From UMGS1696 sp964621755 (GTDB taxonomy: Bacteria; Bacillota; Clostridia; Oscillospirales; CAG-272), in NCBI GenBank assembly GCA_964621755.1, contig CAZUPI010000028.1, positions 1 through 29,830 of the forward strand: a stretch of DNA of 29,830 nucleotides, in the 5' to 3' direction. The notes under the pieces are model-generated. The model ran no database searches. It was given only the letters and a program-made list of their open reading frames with translations, and was not told where the DNA came from. The position numbers were made by a program, and so were the translations under genes. Below, one piece after another: positions 24,848 to 29,830 of the stretch. Position 1 is the first letter of the stretch. Each line of letters starts with the position of its first letter.

Positions 24848-24876
24848 TTGATTTTTAAAGAAATATATGTTAAAAT
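24848..24876 (+). promoter_or_regulatory. Promoter upstream of the ThuA-like gene
   Basis: TTGATT (24848-24853), 17 bases, TAAAAT (24871-24876), with TG one base before the -10. It is divergent from the Card1-like promoter and points to the small frame at 24923 and the ThuA-like gene. Confidence 0.65.
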
Positions 24877-24922
24877 ACAGGCAGAGTTGATATGAACGTA
24901 ACTCAATGATAGGAAACTTATT

Positions 24923-25123
24923 ATGGCTGTATTCAGAATAGGTATGGGAATCTCCACAGACCACTGCTTCACGGACTACCACCACCTCATTGCTTGTCCG
25001 GACGTTCTCAACGGATGCGGCGACGGTCTGTCCTCCAACATTGATGACGGCGTTGTGAATGAGCGCCTTCTCGATGGTATTCTCGAATCTGCCGAAACCG
25101 GTCACTGGGTCAAGTTGAGGTAA
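24923..25123 (+). pseudogene. 66-codon frame, perhaps an internally deleted oxidoreductase remnant
   Basis: A short frame preceded by AGGA, starting MAVFRIGMGISTDHCF and ending LLDGILESAETGHWVKLR. The first residues look like the start of a Gfo/Idh/MocA dehydrogenase, and the end resembles the usual C-terminus of that family (a helix with SAETG followed by a short strand), with the middle of about 300 residues absent. It lies 50 bases before the ThuA-like gene, where such a dehydrogenase is often found. I infer a gene reduced by internal deletion. A genuine small protein cannot be excluded. Confidence 0.45.
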
Positions 25124-25173
25124 GAATCAAAAAATCCCTTCAGTATAAAATTTTTCATAAAGGAGTATATAAA

Positions 25174-25884
25174 ATGAAAATTACAGTTTGGAATGAATTC
25201 GCACATGAGAAGACAGATGAAGCGGTAAAGGCGATTTATCCGGATGGCATTCATATGTGCATCGCCCGTTTCCTTGAAGCTGCCGGCTATAAAGTTCGTA
25301 CTGCTACCCTAGACGACCCGGAATGTGGACTCACCGATGAGGTTCTTGATGACACCGACGTTCTGTTCTGGTGGGGTCACATGAGACATGGCGACGTGCC
25401 GGATGAGGTGGTAAACCGCGTTGCCAAAAGAGTTTATCAGGGCATGGGCATGGTTGTTCTTCACTCCGGTCACGCGTCCAAGATTTTCCAGAAGCTCTGC
25501 GGTACGCCATCAAGCGAACTGAAGTGGCGTGAATCCGGTGACAAGGAAATCCTGTGGGTAGTGGAGCAAGGTCATCCCATCACGGAAGGCATCGGAGAGA
25601 ACATCATCCTTGAGCATGAAGAGACTTACGGCGAGCACTTCCTCGTTCCGCAGCCTGACGAGCTTGTATTCATCAGCTGGTTCTCGGGCGGCGAAGTCTT
25701 CCGCAGCGGATGCACCTATAAGAGAGGCCGTGGTAAGATATTCTACTTCCGTCCGGGTCACGAATCCGTGCCGACCTACCACAATCCGGATGTTCAGAAG
25801 GTTCTGATTAATGCCGCAAAGTATGTCTGCACACCTAAGTCAAACAGCTACAAGTATGGTTGGGTTCCGCCGACAGTTGAGTGA
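25174..25884 (+). CDS. ThuA-like protein (trehalose utilisation family)
   Basis: A 236-residue protein of the ThuA family, which has a class I glutamine amidotransferase-like fold and is found in sugar oxidation loci. Visible landmarks are ITVWNEFAHE at the start, DVLFWWGHMRHGDVPDEVV, GMGMVVLHSGHASKIF, and EHEETYGEHF followed by the C-terminal GRGKIFYFRPGHE with a conserved His. No signal peptide is seen. AAAGGAG lies at about 25159-25165 before the ATG. ThuA proteins are commonly paired with Gfo/Idh/MocA oxidoreductases in 3-keto-sugar metabolism, and one such gene lies convergently downstream. The reaction of this member is unknown. Confidence 0.88.
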   Translation: MKITVWNEFAHEKTDEAVKAIYPDGIHMCIARFLEAAGYKVRTATLDDPECGLTDEVLDDTDVLFWWGHMRHGDVPDEVVNRVAKRVYQGMGMVVLHSGHASKIFQKLCGTPSSELKWRESGDKEILWVVEQGHPITEGIGENIILEHEETYGEHFLVPQPDELVFISWFSGGEVFRSGCTYKRGRGKIFYFRPGHESVPTYHNPDVQKVLINAAKYVCTPKSNSYKYGWVPPTVE

Positions 25885-25913
25885 ATTTATAACAGAATAA
25901 CGTAATGCACGAG

Positions 25914-25939
25914 GGGTACTTTTTAAAAAAGTACCCTTT
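25914..25939 (+). terminator. Hairpin after the ThuA-like gene
   Basis: GGGTACTTTTT (25914-25924) and AAAAAGTACCC (25926-25936) form an almost loopless 11-base dyad followed by TTT. It resembles the hairpin at 27431-27461, which shares the GGGTACTTT/AAAGTACCC core. Confidence 0.65.
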
Positions 25940-25970
25940 GACCTTTTCAAAAACTTTTGGGCAAAAAGAA

Positions 25971-26003
25971 AAAATCGGCACACCTCATGGGGATGCCGAT
26001 TTT
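25971..26003 (-). terminator. Terminator for the oxidoreductase gene
   Basis: AAAATCGGCA (25971-25980) pairs with TGCCGATTTT (25994-26003). On the minus strand a run of T continues after the stem, so it fits termination of the oxidoreductase transcript; it may also work on the plus strand. Between it and the stop at 26088 lies another AT-rich dyad (about 26018-26060). Confidence 0.72.
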
Positions 26004-26087
26004 CATCCAGAGCAAATTTTTTGAAAAGGAAGTAAGGAAACTAATTTTTCAAAAAGTTCCCTGCCAATCCATCAAACGCACGTTAAA

Positions 26088-27254
26088 TTACTTGTTTCCG
26101 TATGTTCCTTCGGTATCAAACACAACACCGGCGTCCTCTTTGTTGCGAGAAGTCTTAATTTTCTCTTGAAGAGCCGCCCAGAATTCTTCGCCGTCGTTCG
26201 GAAGTTCAACCCAGTCGTTCTTCCATGTGGAAAGCATCATGGCGTTCGAGAGAGACAGACCGTTGATTCCCTCATAGCCGGGTGCGAGGAGCTCCTCGCC
26301 ATAGAGAATGTGGTTTGTGAAATTCTTGAGAATCCCGACATGCTGTTCGCCGTGACCGCCCTGAATTTCGATTTCCGTCGTCTGATTCGGGATGGAGGCG
26401 AAGCCTTGCGTCGTTTCGAACGTGAATTCGCGCTCGTCCACTTCGAGCTTCGTATACATCAAGTGACCGCGCTCGTATATCAGCTTGCCCTTGGAGCCGG
26501 TGATTTCAAGACGGTTCGTCCCCGGATACTCACCGGTTGTCGTGATAAACACGCCGGTCGCGCCGTTCGGATACTTTGCCATAGCCGTAACGTCATCCTC
26601 GACTTCGATGTCGTGGTACTTGCCGAATTCGCAGTTTGCGTAAATCGCGTTCGGCATGCCGAAAATCCACTGCCACAGGTCAAGGTTGTGCGGGCACTGG
26701 TTCAGGAGAACACCGCCGCCCTCGCCGGACCATGTTGCGCGCCATCCGCCGCTGTTGTAGTACGCCTGCGTGCGGTACCAGTCGGTGATAATCCACACGC
26801 ACCGCTTCAACTCACCCAGCTCGCCGCTTTTCACCATCTCGCGCATCTTCTGATAGTAATTGTCGGTACGCTGGTTGTACATGATTCCGAACGCCTTGCC
26901 GCTCTTTTTCGCGACGTCCATAAACTCGTGAATCTTCTTGGTGTACACACCAATCGGCTTCTCGGACAATACATTCAAGCCGTTTTCGAATGCATCAATA
27001 CCGATAATCGGATGGAAATAGTGGGGCGTTGCAATCATAACCGCGTCGACGAGACCGCTTATAATCAGTTCATGGGAATCTGCAAAATATGCGACCGCAT
27101 CACCGCAGATTCCGCGTGCCCAATCAAGTCTCTGAGGCTTGATATCGCAGACTGCCGTCAAAACCGCACCGGGAACTTTTCCCCCGAACAGGTTCTGTAC
27201 GTGTGACGAACCCATGTTACCGAGTCCGATAACACCAAATCTTACTTTGTCCAT
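26088..27254 (-). CDS. Gfo/Idh/MocA family oxidoreductase
   Basis: A 388-residue NAD(P)-dependent sugar or inositol dehydrogenase-like enzyme. The N-terminal Rossmann domain has GLGNMG (10-15), D37 after the second strand and the family's EKP motif (98-100). The substrate domain contains GGGVLLNQCPHNLDL with H189, matching the conserved catalytic His/Asp region. Length is normal. ATG 27254 is chosen because AAGGAGGT precedes it on the minus strand; the open frame begins 45 bases earlier without a site. A strong promoter (27338-27366) lies upstream. It converges with the ThuA-like gene, a usual functional partner, but the two are on opposite strands here. Substrate unknown. Confidence 0.92.
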   Translation of the reverse strand: MDKVRFGVIGLGNMGSSHVQNLFGGKVPGAVLTAVCDIKPQRLDWARGICGDAVAYFADSHELIISGLVDAVMIATPHYFHPIIGIDAFENGLNVLSEKPIGVYTKKIHEFMDVAKKSGKAFGIMYNQRTDNYYQKMREMVKSGELGELKRCVWIITDWYRTQAYYNSGGWRATWSGEGGGVLLNQCPHNLDLWQWIFGMPNAIYANCEFGKYHDIEVEDDVTAMAKYPNGATGVFITTTGEYPGTNRLEITGSKGKLIYERGHLMYTKLEVDEREFTFETTQGFASIPNQTTEIEIQGGHGEQHVGILKNFTNHILYGEELLAPGYEGINGLSLSNAMMLSTWKNDWVELPNDGEEFWAALQEKIKTSRNKEDAGVVFDTEGTYGNK

Positions 27255-27337
27255 AATGACCTCCTTTTTATATATAGGGATTCTAAAAACCCTTTTCAAA
27301 AACCTTATACTGCTGTCAGCCGTTATTTTACACAGTT

Positions 27338-27366
27338 ATTATACAACATACACACCGTATTTTCAA
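27338..27366 (-). promoter_or_regulatory. Promoter of the oxidoreductase gene
   Basis: On the minus strand TTGAAA (plus 27361-27366), 17 bases, TATAAT (plus 27338-27343). The leader would be about 77 bases, ending with AAGGAGGT before ATG 27254. Confidence 0.8.
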
Positions 27367-27430
27367 GTAGATTCATAAAAAACGCGAAGAAACTTTTCAT
27401 ACAATAGTCTAAAAAGGTATGAAGAGGTTT

Positions 27431-27461
27431 TAGGGGGTACTTTCTTTAAAAGTACCCCCTA
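27431..27461 (-). terminator. Hairpin after the hydrogenase gene
   Basis: TAGGGGGTACTTT (27431-27443) and AAAGTACCCCCTA (27449-27461) form a perfect 13-base stem with a 5-base loop. No T run follows on either strand, so it is a weak terminator in the classical sense or an mRNA-stabilising dyad. It lies 19 bases beyond the hydrogenase stop. Confidence 0.6.
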
Positions 27462-27480
27462 ACGCATCCCCCATATTAAA

Positions 27481-29226
27481 TTACATACCCCTCTTTACGT
27501 AATGCGTGTGGAGAAGCTCATGGGCCTTGTGGGAATTAGGCTCACCGAGGAATTCATCATACACCTTCTTAATAAGCGGGTTATCGTGGGATTTTCTGTA
27601 TTCGAGTTTTTCGGAGTCTGCGGTGTAAAGAACCGAGGCGCGAAGGGACTTGAGGTCAACTGTATTGCGTACGGACGCCGGCTGTGTAGGCTGACCGCCG
27701 CCGTTGACGCATCCGCCCGGACATGCCATGATTTCGATGAACTGTACATCGTATGTGCCGTCCTTGACGCCGCGGAGGAGCTTATTTGCGTTCGCTGTTC
27801 CGGATGCAACTGCAACCTTCAGCTCGATGTCGCCCAGCTTGTATGCCGCAAACTTGATGCCTTCTGTGCCGCGTACTTCTTCAAACTCAAGCTTTTCGAG
27901 CGGCTTGCCTTCGATGGCTTCTGCAGCTGTACGGAGTGCAGCTTCCATAACGCCGCCTGTCGCCCCGAAGATAGCGCCCGCGCCTGTACCGATGTCGATA
28001 GGCTGGTCGAATTTCTCGTCCTCAAGCTCACGGAACTTGATGCCTGCCTGCTCAATCATTCTGCCAAGCTCACGTGTTGTAACCGCAATGTCAACGCCCG
28101 GCATTCCGTCAACGTCCTGACCTTCACGTGTTACTTCGAACTTCTTCGCTGTGCACGGGATTGCCGATACAAATACGATATCCTTCGGGTCAAGTCCAAG
28201 CTTCTCTGCGAAGTAGGTCTTGTAAATCGCACCGAACATCTGCTGAGGAGACTTGCAGGTCGAAAGGTTTTCGGTCATTTCCGGGAAGTAGTGCTCGCAG
28301 TACTTAACCCATCCAGGTGAGCAGGATGTAATCATCGGAAGTACGCCGCCGTTCTTTACTCTGTCGAGGAATTCGTTTGCTTCTTCCGTGATAGTGAGGT
28401 CAGCCGTAAAGTTCATGTCATATACGCCGTCGAAACCGAGCTTCTTGAGAGCGGCAACCATCTTTCCCTCTGTGTCTGTGCCGGGCTCGTAGCCGAAGCA
28501 TTCGCCGATAGTAGCGCGAACCGAAGGTGCGCAGCAGATAGCAACATGCTTTGTGGGGTCGCCGATGGCGTCCAGAATCTTCTGTGTATCGTCTCTTTCG
28601 TAGAGAGCGCCAACCGGGCACGCGACAACGCACTGACCGCAGTTGATACAGGAAGTATCAGCAAGGTCGCGTTCGAATGCGCAGCCGATTTTGGAGTCAT
28701 AACCACGATTCAGCGCGCTGATGGCGCCGATACCCTGCAGCTTATTGCACGCGGCAACGCAGCGGCGGCAAAGGATGCACTTGTTGTTGTCGCGGATGAT
28801 GGAAACGGAAGAGGTGTCAAGCGGCTCCTTGGTTTCCTTCTTCGAGTAGCAGAAACGTTCCTCATCTGCCTTGTATTCCTGTGCCAGCTTCTGGAGCTCG
28901 CAACTGGTGGAACGAATACAGGAAAGGCACTTCTTCTCGTGCGCGGAAAGAACAAGCTCGAGGTTTGTCTTTCTTGCGGCTCTGATTTTCTCGGTGTTGG
29001 TCTGGATTTCCATACCGTCGTTTGCCGGGTATACGCAGGCCGTCACGAGGCCTCTTGCGCCCTTTACCTCAACAAGGCAGAGACGGCATGCGCCGATTTC
29101 ATTGATACCCTTGAGGTAGCAGAGCGTCGGGATGTTGATATTCGCATACTTGCAGGCTTCAAGAACCGTGACGCCCGCCGGTACGGAATAGTCTACGCCG
29201 TTTATTTTAACATTTATCATATCCAT
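27481..29226 (-). CDS. hndD: NADH-linked [FeFe] hydrogenase catalytic subunit (HndD-like)
   Basis: A 581-residue cytoplasmic hydrogenase that reduces protons or oxidises H2. Domains in order: a [2Fe-2S] ferredoxin-like domain (C36, C47, C50, C64), a His-Cys cluster (H96, C100, C103, C109), two [4Fe-4S] sites (C150-C160 and C193-C203), and the H-cluster domain with L1 TSCSPGW (301-307), L2 IPCTAKKFE (C358) and L3 MACPGGCVNGGG (C502, C506). The C-terminus has the small-subunit-like SHDNPLIKKVY and LLHTHY. L1 differs from the common TSCCPGW, and the Met of MPC is Ile. The NuoF-like partner ends 22 bases upstream, so this is probably a multi-subunit, perhaps electron-bifurcating, NADH-dependent enzyme. 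Confidence 0.93.
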   Translation of the reverse strand: MDMINVKINGVDYSVPAGVTVLEACKYANINIPTLCYLKGINEIGACRLCLVEVKGARGLVTACVYPANDGMEIQTNTEKIRAARKTNLELVLSAHEKKCLSCIRSTSCELQKLAQEYKADEERFCYSKKETKEPLDTSSVSIIRDNNKCILCRRCVAACNKLQGIGAISALNRGYDSKIGCAFERDLADTSCINCGQCVVACPVGALYERDDTQKILDAIGDPTKHVAICCAPSVRATIGECFGYEPGTDTEGKMVAALKKLGFDGVYDMNFTADLTITEEANEFLDRVKNGGVLPMITSCSPGWVKYCEHYFPEMTENLSTCKSPQQMFGAIYKTYFAEKLGLDPKDIVFVSAIPCTAKKFEVTREGQDVDGMPGVDIAVTTRELGRMIEQAGIKFRELEDEKFDQPIDIGTGAGAIFGATGGVMEAALRTAAEAIEGKPLEKLEFEEVRGTEGIKFAAYKLGDIELKVAVASGTANANKLLRGVKDGTYDVQFIEIMACPGGCVNGGGQPTQPASVRNTVDLKSLRASVLYTADSEKLEYRKSHDNPLIKKVYDEFLGEPNSHKAHELLHTHYVKRGM

Positions 29227-29248
29227 ATTGTGTTTCCGACCCTTTCAA

Positions 29249-29830
29249 TTATTTCTTAGAGATAGCACCGAACTTACATTTTTCGATACAAGCGCCGCAC
29301 TTTACGCACTTTTCCTTGTTGATAACGTGAGCTTCCTTAACCTTACCGGTAATCGCGTTAGCCGGGCAGTTTCTCGCGCAAAGCGTACAGCCTCTGCACT
29401 TTTCGGGGTCGATTTCGTAGGCGAGGAGCTTCTTGCACACGCCGGCAGGACATCTCTTGTCGACAATGTGAGCGATGTATTCGTCACGGAAGTAGCGGAG
29501 CGTAGAGATAACCGGATTCGGAGCTGTCTGACCCAGACCGCAGAGAGAGGCAGACTTGATATAGTTTGCGAGCTCTTCGAGTTTGTCGAGATCTTCCATT
29601 TCGCCGTTGCCGGAGGTGATCTTTTCGAGGATTTCATGGAGTCTGACGGTACCAACACGGCAGGGCACGCACTTACCGCAGGACTCGTCAACTGTAAATT
29701 CAAGGAAGAACTTTGCAAGGTCAACCATACAAGTGTCTTCATCCATGACGATAAGACCGCCGGAACCCATCATGGAACCAATCTTGATAAGGTTGTCATA
29801 GTCGATAGGGGTATCGATAAGGGAAGCCGG
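29249..29830 (-). CDS. hndC: NuoF/HndC-like NADH-oxidising hydrogenase subunit, 5' part outside window
   Basis: The C-terminal 193 residues of a NuoF-like subunit; the frame is open to the window edge, so the FMN- and NADH-binding part lies outside. ESCGKCVPCRVGT and the later SLCGLGQT supply the four Cys of the N3-type [4Fe-4S] cluster, which passes electrons from FMN. The end carries a two-cluster ferredoxin domain (CRGCTLCARNCP and CVKCGACIEKCK), typical of HndC/HydB-type hydrogenase subunits rather than of complex I NuoF. It is followed by the catalytic subunit after 22 bases, in one operon on the minus strand. An apparent internal ATG at 29773 is not the true start. Confidence 0.92.
   Translation of the reverse strand, partial: PASLIDTPIDYDNLIKIGSMMGSGGLIVMDEDTCMVDLAKFFLEFTVDESCGKCVPCRVGTVRLHEILEKITSGNGEMEDLDKLEELANYIKSASLCGLGQTAPNPVISTLRYFRDEYIAHIVDKRCPAGVCKKLLAYEIDPEKCRGCTLCARNCPANAITGKVKEAHVINKEKCVKCGACIEKCKFGAISKK

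Noticed and set aside
23428..24900. CRISPR array or cas genes near the Card1-like gene
   Set aside because: No regularly spaced repeats and no Cas-like reading frames were found on either strand.
26166..27206. 346-codon open frame on the plus strand opposite the oxidoreductase
   Set aside because: It is the antisense of a clear Gfo/Idh/MocA gene, has no family resemblance and no fitting ribosome binding site.
27502..29259. Long plus-strand open frames (27502-28320 and 28546-29259) opposite the hydrogenase
   Set aside because: Their Cys-rich composition mirrors the antisense of the hydrogenase; every hydrogenase motif is on the minus strand.

Overview
The window looks like a chromosomal segment from an anaerobic, low-to-mid GC Gram-positive bacterium of the class Clostridia, probably a gut member of the Oscillospiraceae or Lachnospiraceae. 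The signs are an HndC/HndD-type [FeFe] hydrogenase pair, AGGAGG-type ribosome binding sites, TTGACA-17-TATAAT promoters, GTG/TTG starts and a tRNA-Ser with encoded CCA. It is a mosaic. Base composition by eye changes from block to block, and there are at least two decayed genes, a truncated gene and a frameshifted gene, so several blocks were probably acquired or rearranged. No integrase, transposase, rRNA gene or CRISPR array was found.

Layout on the + strand. (A) 1-5334: tail of a small unknown gene, then an OmpR-type response regulator, a sensor kinase, a MacB/LolD-type ABC ATPase and an 881-residue FtsX-type permease, as in peptide-sensing/peptide-resistance modules; a strong terminator ends the block. 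(B) 5512-8580: a consensus promoter drives a GH78 alpha-L-rhamnosidase-like enzyme and a nucleoside hydrolase-like enzyme. (C) 8941-9747: a NagD-type HAD phosphatase. (D) 9947-19369: two adjacent ABC systems. The first is AraC regulator plus two half-transporters of the YbtPQ/IrtAB type. The second is two CydDC-like half-transporters, a YgbA-type protein and a YbaN/DUF454 membrane protein. Each has its own promoter and a matching palindrome GTTAG-N6-CTAAC, suggesting one shared repressor, possibly metal-responsive. Between them lies a decayed ECF-type transporter ATPase.

Layout on the - strand and beyond. (E) 19394-23319: fragment of a Y-family DNA polymerase truncated at the ybaN end, an AT-rich P-loop kinase, an ECF sigma factor carrying a C-terminal extension of about 360 residues, an S8 peptidase gene broken by one extra base, and tRNA-Ser(CGA) with two terminators. 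(F) 23428-24816: a Card1/Can2-like CARF-nuclease with its own promoter and no CRISPR locus in view. (G) 24848-27366: a ThuA-like protein (+) facing a Gfo/Idh/MocA oxidoreductase (-), typical sugar-metabolism partners. (H) 27431-29830: the [FeFe] hydrogenase catalytic subunit and the C-terminal part of its NuoF-like NADH-oxidising partner.

The items most worth following up are the shared operator pair in block D, the stand-alone Card1-like nuclease, the sigma factor with its large C-terminal domain, and the visible junction where ybaN abuts the truncated polymerase.
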